This document shows positions 53,979 to 63,196 of a DNA stretch of 64,000 nucleotides, one piece after another (position 1 is the first letter of the stretch; each line of letters opens with the position of its first letter). Below the pieces are notes generated by a model that was not told where the DNA came from, searched no databases, and worked only from the letters and a program-made list of their open reading frames with translations. Position numbers and translations under genes: made by a program. The stretch is from an uncultured Aquimarina sp. (GTDB lineage: Bacteria > Bacteroidota > Bacteroidia > Flavobacteriales > Flavobacteriaceae). The stretch spans positions 62,001-126,000 of the forward strand of contig CANMLL010000010.1 in assembly GCA_947498775.1 (NCBI GenBank), written 5' to 3'.

Positions 53979-55319
53979 ATGGCTAAGATACTTATTGTTG
54001 AAGATGATGTGGCTTTTTGTACAATGCTCAAGACTTTTTTGCAAAAAAAAGAGTACGAGGTAGTAACGGCATTTTCAGGTAACGAAGCTATTCCCAAAAT
54101 CAAACAAGATATCTTTGATGTTGTGCTTGCAGATGTAAGATTACCGGATCGGGATGGAATAACATTATTAGACGAAATCCTGAAAAAAAATCCAACTACT
54201 CAGGTGATTATTATGACAGGCTATGCCGAGATCAATATGGCAGTTAATGCTATTAAACAAGGGGCCTTTGATTATATTTCCAAGCCATTTAACCCAGATA
54301 CAATTCTACAAACCATAGAGAAAGCACTTGGCACAAAGAATAGTAATACGAAGAAAGTGAAGGTTGTTCCAAAAATTATTAAAACAGTCAATGCCGATTT
54401 TGTAAGAGGAGTTAGTGATGCTTCTAAAAAGCTTAATGAATATGTGGCTTTGGTAGCGCCAACAAGAATGTCTGTTTTGGTAGTTGGAGATAGTGGTACC
54501 GGTAAGGAATATGTAGCAAGTAGTATCCATAAATCAAGTAAAAGGTCAGATAAACCATTCGTTGCCGTTGATTGTGGTGCAGTACCAAAGGAAATTGCCT
54601 CTAGCGAGTTTTTTGGTCATATAAAAGGATCTTTTACAGGGGCAGTGAATGATAAAGTCGGTCATTTTGAAGCTGCCAACGGTGGGACTTTGTTTTTGGA
54701 TGAAATTGGAAACCTGAGTTATGAACTACAGGTTCAATTATTAAGAGCACTTCAAGAAAGAAAAATAAAACCAGTTGGAAGTAATAAAGAAATTGAAGTA
54801 GATATAAGAGTGATTGCTGCTACCAACGAGGATTTGAGTCATGCAGTAAAAGAAGGGGATTTTAGAGAAGATTTATATCATAGACTTAATGAATTTACCA
54901 TAAAAGTCCCTCCTCTTAAAGATAGAATTGAAGATTTAATGCTTTTTGCTAATCATTTTCTCGAAGAATCTAACGTAGAGTTGGATAAGCACGTGGTTGG
55001 ATTTGCAGACGAGGTATTAGATGTCTTCAAAAAATATAACTGGCCAGGAAATCTTAGAGAACTTAAAAACATTGTAAAACGTTCTGTTCTTCTTTCTCAA
55101 AAAGACATGATCATGTTGGATGTTTTGCCAAAAGATATAGCGAATGCATCTCACAGTGCAAAACATACCTATGGGTTGTTTAAAAACCAAAACGAACAAG
55201 AACTTATTCTTGATGCATTAGAAAAGGCAAACGGAAATAAAGCCAAAGCAGCAAGGATGCTCGCCATCGATCGCAAGACATTGTATAATAAATTAAAGCA
55301 ATATGATATAAGTCTTTAA
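53979..55319 (+). CDS. Sigma-54-dependent response regulator (NtrC family)
   Basis: The protein is 446 aa. The receiver domain (1-120) has acidic pocket EDD and phosphoacceptor Asp52. The AAA+ domain has Walker A GDSGTGKE (170-177), the sigma-54 contact loop reading GSFTGA (217-222) and Walker B with DEIG (241-244). The C-terminal Fis-type helix-turn-helix is NKAKAARMLAIDRKTLYNKLKQY. The loop has Ser where the classical motif has Ala; Thr and Gly, the residues that touch sigma-54, are kept. I use the ATG at 53979; the TTG two codons earlier is a less likely start. It is convergent with a hybrid kinase and shares the TTAA of both stop codons. Confidence 0.95.
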   Translation: MAKILIVEDDVAFCTMLKTFLQKKEYEVVTAFSGNEAIPKIKQDIFDVVLADVRLPDRDGITLLDEILKKNPTTQVIIMTGYAEINMAVNAIKQGAFDYISKPFNPDTILQTIEKALGTKNSNTKKVKVVPKIIKTVNADFVRGVSDASKKLNEYVALVAPTRMSVLVVGDSGTGKEYVASSIHKSSKRSDKPFVAVDCGAVPKEIASSEFFGHIKGSFTGAVNDKVGHFEAANGGTLFLDEIGNLSYELQVQLLRALQERKIKPVGSNKEIEVDIRVIAATNEDLSHAVKEGDFREDLYHRLNEFTIKVPPLKDRIEDLMLFANHFLEESNVELDKHVVGFADEVLDVFKKYNWPGNLRELKNIVKRSVLLSQKDMIMLDVLPKDIANASHSAKHTYGLFKNQNEQELILDALEKANGNKAKAARMLAIDRKTLYNKLKQYDISL

Positions 55320-57742
55320 TTTTCTACTTTAAGTTTACTTATTAAATCTTCTATTTTTTCAATCCCATCTTTTGTTAAGTTTACTATTGATTTTTTGTCA
55401 AGTTCATATCGATCAGGATGCTCTAATTTTTCTAAAATAGGAACAACATCCTTGGCTTTAATTTGCTTAAACATGGGTAGCATTTTATGAGCTATCTTTT
55501 TTATGTAATCTATATCTTTTTTTGCAATACTAGTTTTTAAATCATGAACATTGTCAATAGTGCTTTCATAAAATGTATCCAAAATAGCATATAAAGAATC
55601 AGAATCGCCATGAGCAAATAGTATCAAATCCTCCAAAGAATATGCTTCATTTTGATCTTCATCAATAACGGGATCTTGATATTTTATCAAATCAACACTT
55701 AAAATTTCGGCAATAAGGTCAATTAATTCTTTGGGTGCATAGGGCTTTCTTAAACTACCAGAAAATCCGGCCTCTTGGTATTCTGTATACGAAGTATCTG
55801 TTCTTCCTGATAATGCAATCACAGGGAGTAGTATATGAGAAGCGCTATTTTTTATAGTTTTTAATAGCTCAAATCCATCCATTTTTGGCATCTGAATATC
55901 GGTAAGTACTAAATCATACTCATGTTTTTGTAAAAGAGAAATGGCATCAAGACCATTTTCACAAACATCATAAGTTAATCCAGCCAAAGAAGCAACTTCA
56001 CTTGTTAATGCTAATTGACTAGGATCATCATCTACAATTAATACTTTCTTGTTAGAAAAATTATGTATTTCTAATACCTCATTTTCTTCTTCTGGAACCA
56101 ATGAACTAGAAAGTTTGATAGGAATCTGAAAAGTAAATTCACTGCCTTTGCCTTGTTCACTATGCAATGTTATTTTACCATCAAGTAGTTGTATTATTTT
56201 TTTTGTAATGGCAAGACCCAAACCAAAACCTCCATATCTTTTTTCTGTATCTTCATCCCCTTGTGAGAATTCTTCAAAAATATGGTGCTGTTGTTCTTTT
56301 GTAATACCAATTCCGGTATCTTTTACAGAAATCATTAGTTGTTTTTCTGCCAATCCATTTTCAATAATTTTACTCTCAACGGTTATTGAACCTTCATCTG
56401 TAAATTTGTAGGCATTATTTACAAGGTTGGTTAATACTTGTTTGATCCTGAAAGGATCACTTAAATATTGTTTTTTTAATTGATCATCTGTACGGATAAA
56501 AACATCAAGGTTTTTTTTGTCATTAATCGGAATTACACTTGAAATGGTATTTTCGATTAACTTTTTTGGAGAGAATGGTAATTCTTCAATAAGCATTCTA
56601 CCTGCTTCCAATTTAGAAAGATCAAGAAGATCATTTACCAAATGAAGGATATAATCAGATGATTTTTTTAAATGATCTAAGTAGTGTTTTTGCTTATTGC
56701 TTAAGCCCGTTCTTTCTAATAAATCAGAATATCCTATTACAGAATTTAATGGAGAACGTAGATCGTGAGTAACTGTATTTATTAGAGTTTCTCGGGTTTT
56801 TAAAAGAGATTCGGTATAGGTTTTTTCGGCTTCAAGCTCATTACGGTACTTCTGACTTTTTGAAACATCTTTGGTGATCAAAAACAAGAAAAGAATAGCT
56901 ATTAATAAACTTATTGCGGCTATGACTAATATAATATTCGAAGTGTTATTTAATACCTCGTTGGAAGCATCAACACGTGCAAAATATTGATTTCTTTCAT
57001 TTCGTTCTATAGCAGCAAGTAAATCTCTTAATTGTTTTGTTATAATTTGATCATTTTTCAGAAGATTGTTCTCTTTTATTGAAATCTCTCGCTTGTATTT
57101 TTTATCTTTTTCTTCAAGTTCTGCTAGAACTTGTTTTACCGAAGTTGCCAAAGAATCAACCGTTTGGTTCGTTAACCGTTTGGCATTATCCCTTTTTGTG
57201 TATTCTAGAATATCAATAAGTGCTCTTTTGGTACGGGCATCGTATTTTTTGAATCGCTCGTCATAATTCTCATATCCCCCAAAACTTTTGTTTACCTTTT
57301 TTAATTCATCAATCGCAGTTTCATATAAACCCTTTTGCTTTCGTTGTTCATAAATTTTAATTAGCGCCGCAAGGTTGTTATTCTTGCTGTCGATTAGAAA
57401 CTTAATACTATCGATTTTTTTAGTTTGCAAAGTATCATCAGATATTTCAGAAACTTTATTAATTGTACTAAGTATAGTATCTATTTTTGTTTTATAAGTA
57501 TCAAACTTTATAACATCAGAAGTTTGGATAATATTTCTGGTTAAACTTTCAGCTTCGTATAATCCGGTAATCGCTTCTCCAACCAAAAAAAGCTTCTCAT
57601 TATTTTCACTTCTTATTTCAGTAATTTGGGTGTAATTAGTTATTTGCCGAGAAATTACCCAAAAAGCAATCACAGCAAGTACACCGGCAAGAAAGTAACC
57701 TGCAATAATCTTAAAAGTAACCGATCTTTTTGTGTTTTTCAT
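55316..57742 (-). CDS. Hybrid sensor histidine kinase with receiver and Hpt domains
   Basis: The protein is 808 aa. Two transmembrane helices (about 12-31 and 268-291) enclose a helical extracytoplasmic sensor, probably four-helix or CHASE3-like. A HisKA domain follows (His326 in THDLRSPLNS), then HATPase_c (N-box NLVNNAYKF with Asn443, DTGIGI, GFGLGLA), a receiver domain (Asp615 in LTDIQMPKMDG) and a C-terminal Hpt-like domain (His752 in KKIAHKMLPMFKQ). All modules for a four-step phosphorelay are present. The convergent NtrC-type regulator, touching at the stop codons, is the likely final acceptor. Confidence 0.93.
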   Translation of the reverse strand: MKNTKRSVTFKIIAGYFLAGVLAVIAFWVISRQITNYTQITEIRSENNEKLFLVGEAITGLYEAESLTRNIIQTSDVIKFDTYKTKIDTILSTINKVSEISDDTLQTKKIDSIKFLIDSKNNNLAALIKIYEQRKQKGLYETAIDELKKVNKSFGGYENYDERFKKYDARTKRALIDILEYTKRDNAKRLTNQTVDSLATSVKQVLAELEEKDKKYKREISIKENNLLKNDQIITKQLRDLLAAIERNERNQYFARVDASNEVLNNTSNIILVIAAISLLIAILFLFLITKDVSKSQKYRNELEAEKTYTESLLKTRETLINTVTHDLRSPLNSVIGYSDLLERTGLSNKQKHYLDHLKKSSDYILHLVNDLLDLSKLEAGRMLIEELPFSPKKLIENTISSVIPINDKKNLDVFIRTDDQLKKQYLSDPFRIKQVLTNLVNNAYKFTDEGSITVESKIIENGLAEKQLMISVKDTGIGITKEQQHHIFEEFSQGDEDTEKRYGGFGLGLAITKKIIQLLDGKITLHSEQGKGSEFTFQIPIKLSSSLVPEEENEVLEIHNFSNKKVLIVDDDPSQLALTSEVASLAGLTYDVCENGLDAISLLQKHEYDLVLTDIQMPKMDGFELLKTIKNSASHILLPVIALSGRTDTSYTEYQEAGFSGSLRKPYAPKELIDLIAEILSVDLIKYQDPVIDEDQNEAYSLEDLILFAHGDSDSLYAILDTFYESTIDNVHDLKTSIAKKDIDYIKKIAHKMLPMFKQIKAKDVVPILEKLEHPDRYELDKKSIVNLTKDGIEKIEDLISKLKVEN

Positions 57743-57838
57743 CTTCTAATCTATCTAATACTATAACTTAAAAAACCAAAAAGCATTGTTTATTTGGTAT
57801 TCCATTAAATAAAGTTACAATAAATCAATAAAACATAG

Positions 57839-57846
57839 TATTTTTG
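57839..57846 (+). promoter_or_regulatory. -7 box of the TPP-controlled receptor transcript
   Basis: TATTTTTG matches TAnnTTTG; transcription would start near 57853, immediately before the riboswitch. The -33 element is not clear. Confidence 0.5.
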
Positions 57847-57855
57847 CACCGAAAT

Positions 57856-58004
57856 CTCAAAGGGGTGCTTTTTGAAGTGCTGAATTTTAGGTTCAAAGTT
57901 TTAAAGTGATGATCATTCTAGAATTTAAACTTAACAATTACAATTTCAAACGGCTGAGATCATACCCGATGAACCTGGGCAGGTAATGCTGCCAAGGGAC
58001 GTTG
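57856..58004 (+). promoter_or_regulatory. TPP (thi-box) riboswitch
   Basis: The hallmark pieces of the thiamine pyrophosphate aptamer appear in order: AGGGGTGCTTT near 57860-57871, GGCTGAGATCATACCC at 57952-57966, GATGAACCTG at 57968-57977 and the 3' block AATGCTGCCAAGGGACG (57985-58001). The P3 arm is longer than the minimal form (about 80 bases). The immediately following hairpin-terminator (58007-58032) is the probable expression platform. Confidence 0.93.
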
Positions 58005-58006
58005 AA

Positions 58007-58032
58007 ACAAAAAGATGAGAGCATCTTTTTGT
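58007..58032 (+). terminator. Riboswitch expression-platform terminator
   Basis: A perfect 11-bp stem (ACAAAAAGATG at 58007-58017 with CATCTTTTTGT at 58022-58032) closes a 4-base loop, 3 bases after the aptamer. Formation with ligand bound would stop transcription before the receptor gene. Confidence 0.82.
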
Positions 58033-58169
58033 GACAAAAAGAGATGGTAATTTAGAAAATTGCGTGACTTATGTTAAACGCATACCAATATGCCATCTAA
58101 CATTTTTTAATCATTAATTTTAACAGTAGAGTAATTACCCCTTTTATTCGTAAAAAAAATCATTTACGA

Positions 58170-60359
58170 ATGAAACGCTTATTATTTTATTTTACTTTTT
58201 TCTTACTGTGTATGTATACATGGGCTCAGGAAAAACAAAAAGATTCTATTCCTGAAGGAATGGAAAAACTAGACGAAGTTTTGGTAAAATCTGTAAGAGT
58301 CGATGCAGATTCACCGATTACTCATTCTAATCTATCCAAAGAAGAACTTGCAGAGCGCAATCTTGGTCAAGACATTCCGATTCTTTTGAATTATTTACCA
58401 GGAGTGGTAACAACTACTGATGCCGGAACAGGAATAGGATATACCTATATTCGAGTTAGAGGTAGTGATGCTTCACGGGTGAATGTTACCCTAAACGGAA
58501 TACCTTTTAATGATGCAGAGAGTCAAGGTACTTTCTGGGTGAACTTGCCAGATTTTGCATCTTCAATTGAGGATTTACAGCTACAAAGAGGAGTAGGTAC
58601 CTCGACCAATGGTTCTGGTGCTTTTGGAGCAAGTTTAAACTTACTTACCGATGCAGTTTCAGAAGTAGCCAGTGCAGAAATTTCAAACTCTTTTGGCTCT
58701 TTCGGAACCCGAAGACATAATGTTAAGTTTAGTACCGGATTAATCAATGAAAATATTGAGATTGCAGGCCGCTTATCAAATATTGCATCAGATGGATATG
58801 TAGATCGAGCGTTTGCAGATTTAAAATCTTACTTTTTGCAAGGCACTTATGTAGATGACAATACACTATTAAAAGCTATAACTTTTGGAGGACATAATAT
58901 CACTTACCAATCATGGGATGGTATAGATGCAGAAACTTTAGAAAGGGATAGAACTTTTAATCCTATAGGACAATATACCGATGAAGAAGGAAATACGCGT
59001 TTTTATGATAATGAAGTCGATGATTACAAACAAGATCATTATCAATTGCATTGGAATCAAAGGTATGATAATAATTGGTCTACAAATCTAGGATTAAATT
59101 ATACCTATGGTCGTGGTTTCTTTGAACAATACAAAGAAGACGAAGATTTTGCCGATTATGACTTCACGCCAATAGAGATCGGGGGTGAAACCATTAATAC
59201 AACAGATTTAATTCGCCGTAGGTGGCTGGATAATGACTTTTATGTAGTTAACGCTACTGCAAACTACAAAAACTCTAATTTGGATGTTGATTTTGGAGCA
59301 TTTTTCAGTCATTATGATGGTGATCATTTTGGAGAAGTGATATGGGCACAAAACGCTGGGGGGTCTGGGATTAGAGATAATTATTACTTCGGAAACGGAA
59401 CTAAGAATGAATTTAGCATCTTCGGAAAAACTACATATAGGATTAACGATCAATGGAGTGCATTTGTAGACTTACAAGGTCGATTTGTAAATTATGAAAC
59501 CACTGGAGATGCTTCAACCGGAGAACCACTAGAGATTGACGAAAACTTTAATTTCTTCAATCCAAAAGCTGGCCTTACATATCAAATAAATACCTCTAAT
59601 CAAGTATATACTTCTTATGCAAGAGCTAATAGGGAACCAAGAAGAGATGATTTTGAAAATGGGATCAATACCGCCGAGACCCTAAATGATTTTGAGCTAG
59701 GATGGCGATATAATACTAAGAGAACCGTTGTAAATACCAATCTATACTATATGCAATATAAAAATCAGTTGGTATTAACTGGTGCATTAGATGATGTAGG
59801 AGCACCTGTTCGAGAAACCAGCGGAGAAAGTTATCGTTTGGGGATAGAAATTGATGCCGATATCCAACTGTTAAATTCATTTAGAATTAAACCTAATATT
59901 GCTCTTAGTACTAATAAAAACAAAGATTTTGTTGCCACTGTAGATGGGGCTCTTACTAATCTTGGAGCTACAGAAATTTCATATTCCCCAAGTATAGTTG
60001 CTGGTAACATGTTGATTTATCAACCTACAAAAGGGTTACAACTTGGATTTCTTTCAAAATATGTGGGAGAACAACATCTCAGTAATCTGGATAATGATGA
60101 TTTAAAATTAGATAGCTTCTTTGTTAACGATCTGAATATTGTTTATGAAATTAAAGAAGTCTCTGTTTTCAAATCAATTGTGTTTACAGGATTAGTTAAT
60201 AACATATTTGATCTTAAATATGAATCAAATGGCTATGCTTTTGCTTTGGGTGACGTTCCTGATGATCAAAGCCCAACAGGACTAAGAACAACATATTTTA
60301 GCGGTTTTTATCCTCAGGCAGGGATAAACTTCTTAGTAGGAGCCACATTAAAGTTTTAA
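58170..60359 (+). CDS. TonB-dependent receptor, probably for thiamine
   Basis: The protein is 729 aa. The signal peptide (MKRLLFYFTFFLLCMYTWAQ) leads directly into the plug domain (about 30-160; DEVLVKSVRVDADSPITHSN, YTYIRVRGSDASRVNVTLNG, LQRGVGTSTNGSGAFGASLN). A 22-strand-type barrel follows, ending in the signature GATLKF. No carboxypeptidase-like domain is present. The TPP riboswitch in the leader indicates that expression falls when thiamine pyrophosphate is high, so the receptor should import thiamine or a precursor across the outer membrane. Such riboswitch-receptor pairs are known in Bacteroidetes. Confidence 0.92.
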   Translation: MKRLLFYFTFFLLCMYTWAQEKQKDSIPEGMEKLDEVLVKSVRVDADSPITHSNLSKEELAERNLGQDIPILLNYLPGVVTTTDAGTGIGYTYIRVRGSDASRVNVTLNGIPFNDAESQGTFWVNLPDFASSIEDLQLQRGVGTSTNGSGAFGASLNLLTDAVSEVASAEISNSFGSFGTRRHNVKFSTGLINENIEIAGRLSNIASDGYVDRAFADLKSYFLQGTYVDDNTLLKAITFGGHNITYQSWDGIDAETLERDRTFNPIGQYTDEEGNTRFYDNEVDDYKQDHYQLHWNQRYDNNWSTNLGLNYTYGRGFFEQYKEDEDFADYDFTPIEIGGETINTTDLIRRRWLDNDFYVVNATANYKNSNLDVDFGAFFSHYDGDHFGEVIWAQNAGGSGIRDNYYFGNGTKNEFSIFGKTTYRINDQWSAFVDLQGRFVNYETTGDASTGEPLEIDENFNFFNPKAGLTYQINTSNQVYTSYARANREPRRDDFENGINTAETLNDFELGWRYNTKRTVVNTNLYYMQYKNQLVLTGALDDVGAPVRETSGESYRLGIEIDADIQLLNSFRIKPNIALSTNKNKDFVATVDGALTNLGATEISYSPSIVAGNMLIYQPTKGLQLGFLSKYVGEQHLSNLDNDDLKLDSFFVNDLNIVYEIKEVSVFKSIVFTGLVNNIFDLKYESNGYAFALGDVPDDQSPTGLRTTYFSGFYPQAGINFLVGATLKF

Positions 60360-60769
60360 GAGTAAAAGAGGCTATCTAAAAAAGTATAGTATTTAAAATG
60401 CAGTCACATTGAGCGAAATCGAAATGAATTATAAAAACAATAGTTTATTCTAGACTATGCTCGAAATGACATAGAAAACTACTTTTACATCAGAATTGGT
60501 ATTATATAGCTTATTTTCAATACTCACCCCATTCCTGAATCAAGTTCAGGATAGGCTCTAAATCCCAGAAGGAAGCACTTTTAGTTCCCTTTCTTTTGGG
60601 ATTACATAGCAATGGGCGAGATGTGGCCGTGAACAAAAGGGATGGGATAATTGTATAGCAAATCAATGCTATTTAAAACAAGGATTATTAGTATTTTAAT
60701 TTAGTCTTGGCTCTTGTTTCTTGAAGCGATAGTGATCTTGTATCTTTACCGAAAACTACTATAAAATAA
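60360..60769. other. Intergenic region with degenerate repeats
   Basis: No credible ORF is present. Copies of dispersed intergenic elements are visible: ACATTGAGCGAAATCGAAATG (60406-60426 minus the last base in the usual form) with a related CTCGAAATGACA near 60460-60471, and CCTGAATCAAGTTCAGG (60534-60550), a short perfect-armed palindrome. Confidence 0.55.
60534..60550. repeat. Short palindromic repeat
   Basis: CCTGAA and TTCAGG arms flank TCAAG. The sequence is a fragment of the same dispersed palindrome family as 32965-33049 (shared core GTTCAGG). Confidence 0.55.
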
Positions 60770-61207
60770 TCAATTAGTAACGGTCAAGACATTTCCATCC
60801 TTTCTTATTCTATAAGCAAGTAGTGTGAACCCACCTTCTCCTTTAATTTGTTGACCAAAAGAAGTAATCTCATAAATATTTTCATCTCCATTACAATCTG
60901 ATGAAGCTCTAGATCCTTCAACCGTTAAAGTCGAGCAAGAAAGGCTAGGATCCAAATTAGGGTCGCTAAGCTCATAGGCAAAAAATTGAGTACCATCTTG
61001 ATTGTAAATGATAACACCTTTTATACCCCTGCCATCTGTTCTGTCAACAAAAATTCCTCCAGGAAAATTGAGATTATTATACTGTGGTAAGTTGAGGTTA
61101 ATCTGAAAATTAACGGCGACATTAGGTAAAAAAGGATTGTTCTGGCGATCATCACTGCTGCATGATAAAATCAAAACAAAAAACATCAAAAAAACTATCT
61201 TTTTCAT
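60770..61207 (-). CDS. Small lipoprotein with Rieske-like fold lacking ligands
   Basis: From the ATG at 61207 the protein has 145 residues, with signal peptide and lipobox LILSC (Cys16) followed by SSDDRQNN. The C-terminal half (YELSDPNLDPSLSCSTLTVEG ... SSDCNGDENIYEITSFGQQIKGEGGFTLLAYRIR) has the layout of small flavobacterial lipoproteins with a Rieske-like sheet, but the His residues needed to bind a 2Fe-2S cluster are absent. The function is unknown. It is divergent from greA, with starts only about 120 bases apart. Confidence 0.7.
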   Translation of the reverse strand: MKKIVFLMFFVLILSCSSDDRQNNPFLPNVAVNFQINLNLPQYNNLNFPGGIFVDRTDGRGIKGVIIYNQDGTQFFAYELSDPNLDPSLSCSTLTVEGSRASSDCNGDENIYEITSFGQQIKGEGGFTLLAYRIRKDGNVLTVTN

Positions 61208-61242
61208 AACACTATCATATTGTTTCGCCAAATTACGTAAAT

Positions 61243-61275
61243 TTGTATTCTTCAGTAAATTTTTTGTTATCTTTG
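61243..61275 (+). promoter_or_regulatory. greA promoter
   Basis: TTG at 61243-61245, a 22-base spacer and TATCTTTG at 61268-61275 match the Bacteroidetes consensus. The location shows that the open frame upstream of 61330 is untranslated leader. Confidence 0.68.
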
Positions 61276-61329
61276 AATAACAAATCCCATACCTATGGGA
61301 TTTTTTGTATTTATATAAACGATGAAGTT

Positions 61330-61806
61330 ATGAGCAAAGTATCTTATTATACTGCAGAGGGGCTAAAAAAATTAAGAGACGAATTAAATCATCTTAAAGA
61401 TATAGAACGCCCAAAGGCATCTCAAGCCATTGCCGAGGCAAGGGACAAAGGAGATTTAAGTGAAAATGCCGAGTATGATGCCGCAAAAGAAGCCCAAGGC
61501 TTGTTAGAACTTAGAATTTCTAAACTTGAAGAAACATTATCTAGCGCACGTTTAATTGATGAATCACAGCTAGATACTTCTAAAGCATTGATTCATTCTA
61601 TGGTAAAGATTAAAAACCAAACCAACGGTGCAGAAATGACCTATAAGTTGGTCGCACAAAGTGAAGCGGATCTTAAAAAAGGAAAGATATCAGTAGATTC
61701 ACCGATTGGGAAAGGCCTTTTAGGTAAGAGTGTAGGTGAAGTTGCCGAAATTCAGGTTCCCAATGGTATTATGAAATTTGATGTTGTAGAGATTACAAGA
61801 GGATAA
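61330..61806 (+). CDS. greA: Transcription elongation factor GreA
   Basis: GreA stimulates transcript cleavage in backtracked RNA polymerase. The protein is 158 aa, the normal length. The N-terminal coiled coil carries ARDKGDLSENAEYDAAKEAQG, with the acidic tip that reaches the active site, and the C-terminal FKBP-like domain includes SPIGKGLLGKSVGE. I choose the ATG at 61330 (MSKVSYYTAEG), because the longer frame starting at 61243 begins within the promoter. Confidence 0.96.
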   Translation: MSKVSYYTAEGLKKLRDELNHLKDIERPKASQAIAEARDKGDLSENAEYDAAKEAQGLLELRISKLEETLSSARLIDESQLDTSKALIHSMVKIKNQTNGAEMTYKLVAQSEADLKKGKISVDSPIGKGLLGKSVGEVAEIQVPNGIMKFDVVEITRG

Positions 61807-61826
61807 AATATTTTTTTAGTACTGTT

Positions 61827-61858
61827 AAAAGCCTTTTTTGAATTCAAAAAAGGCTTTT
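61827..61858 (+). terminator. Terminator of greA
   Basis: A perfect 32-base palindrome centred on GAATTC (AAAAGCCTTTTTTGAA and its inverse) ends in a T-run. It stops greA transcripts before the HIT gene. Confidence 0.85.
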
Positions 61859-61924
61859 TTATGATTTTTTCTTACAAATAAATAGACTATATTTCGGACA
61901 AATAATCCAACTAAACACTATTCA

Positions 61925-62314
61925 ATGCCTACCCTGTTTACCAAAATTATTAATGGTGAAATTCCTGCTTACAAAATAGCCGAAGACGAGAATTTCTATG
62001 CTTTTTTGGATATACATCCAAATGCAAAAGGACATACATTATGTATTCCTAAAAAAGAAGAAGATAAACTATTTGATCTTGACGAAGAAACATATCTTGG
62101 TTTGATGATTTTTTCTCGTAAAGTAGCCAAAGCACTAGAAAAAACTGTACCCTGCAAACGCGTTGGTGTAGCTGTTGTAGGACTCGAAGTCCCGCATGTG
62201 CATGTGCATCTGATACCGCTAAATCAGATGAAGGAAATGACTTTTGAACATAAAGTTTCTATGTCACCAGCTGATTTGGAAGAATTAGCAATAAAAATTC
62301 AATCGAATTTTTAA
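61925..62314 (+). CDS. HIT family nucleotide hydrolase
   Basis: The protein is 129 aa with the histidine triad VPHVHVHLIPL near the C-terminus and the N-terminal TLFTKIINGEIPAYKIAEDENF. HIT/Hint proteins hydrolyse nucleoside phosphoramidates and related compounds. The thioesterase gene starts 5 bases after its stop. Confidence 0.95.
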   Translation: MPTLFTKIINGEIPAYKIAEDENFYAFLDIHPNAKGHTLCIPKKEEDKLFDLDEETYLGLMIFSRKVAKALEKTVPCKRVGVAVVGLEVPHVHVHLIPLNQMKEMTFEHKVSMSPADLEELAIKIQSNF

Positions 62315-62319
62315 TAGAT

Positions 62320-62730
62320 ATGCAAGATTCAGATTTCAAGTTATCCTTAACACTTCGAATTGATTGGAGCGAAATGGATACCTACATGCATGTAAACAAT
62401 ATAAATTTTATGAAATACATGCAAAGTGCGCGCGTCCAGTTTTGGGATGTAACCGGATTAGCTCAACTCTACGAAGATACCAAAAAAGGACCTATGCTTG
62501 TTTCTACCAAATGTGACTTTAAGCATCCGTTATTTTTCCCCGGCAATGTTGTAGTTAAAACAAAAGTCGAATTTATTAAAAACTCTAGCTTTGGCTTATA
62601 TCATAAACTTTTTAATGATGATGGTGTTTTATGTGCTCAGGGTCATGACATAGCCGTTTGCTTTGATTTTAATATTGATAAAACATTTAAAATCACTGAT
62701 GAGTTACGACAAATAATGGAAAAATATTAG
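62320..62730 (+). CDS. Acyl-CoA thioesterase (hotdog fold, 4-hydroxybenzoyl-CoA thioesterase family)
   Basis: The protein is 136 aa with the hotdog signature RIDWSEMDTYMHVNNINFMKYMQSARVQFW, the usual place of the catalytic Asp/Glu in this family, and a central strand pair PLFFPGNVVVKTKVEFIKNSSF. It cleaves acyl-CoA or acyl-ACP thioesters; chain length preference is unknown. It is coupled to the HIT gene and ends 1 base before the convergent gene at 62732. Confidence 0.9.
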   Translation: MQDSDFKLSLTLRIDWSEMDTYMHVNNINFMKYMQSARVQFWDVTGLAQLYEDTKKGPMLVSTKCDFKHPLFFPGNVVVKTKVEFIKNSSFGLYHKLFNDDGVLCAQGHDIAVCFDFNIDKTFKITDELRQIMEKY

Positions 62731-62731
62731 T

Positions 62732-63097
62732 CTAAAGGGTTAAGCCTAATAGATCGGGGCGATAAAGGTAAACATACCCAATCCCACTTATAATAAGTAT
62801 TAAAAAAAGCAGGAAATAAAACAAACCTGTAAATTTTAAAGAAGCGGGTTTAGATGAGATTGTTTTTTTGTGATAATTATAGACCCGTTCTATATCATCA
62901 GTCCATTGCCCTGGATAAATTGTGTTTTCACATTTACCACACTCAATATTTTCAATTACATTTTTCTTGGTTCTAACCAAAAATTTTGATTTTTGTTTTT
63001 CTTGTTTAAAAGAAAGAACCATTCCATCGTTAGAATAACATTCAGGACAATTATTGGTAAGCTTTGTTTCTTTTAGGGTGATATATTCGCTTTTCAC
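62732..63097 (-). CDS. Hypothetical zinc-ribbon membrane protein
   Basis: The protein is 121 aa with two CxxC pairs typical of a zinc ribbon (NCPECYSN and IECGKCENTIYPG), then a linker and one transmembrane helix at the C-terminus (about 92-113, GLFYFLLFLILIISGIGYVYLY). The start is GTG; the ATG two codons before it is followed by an in-frame stop in another frame. Function unknown. Confidence 0.68.
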   Translation of the reverse strand: MKSEYITLKETKLTNNCPECYSNDGMVLSFKQEKQKSKFLVRTKKNVIENIECGKCENTIYPGQWTDDIERVYNYHKKTISSKPASLKFTGLFYFLLFLILIISGIGYVYLYRPDLLGLTL

Positions 63098-63196
63098 ATG
63101 ATCTCAATTTGGTGTCTCAATCACTTATAACGTCTTGAAGAAAATATTGTTATATCATTTTAAATATAAATGATCGCGAATAATTGCTAAACCTGC

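Noticed and set aside
57856..58004. Possible cobalamin riboswitch upstream of the TonB receptor
   Set aside because: The CTGAGA ... ACCC ... GAACCTG pattern is specific for TPP; no B12-box is present.
61243..61329. Longer greA frame beginning at TTG 61243
   Set aside because: That region contains the promoter; the ATG at 61330 gives the standard 158-residue GreA.
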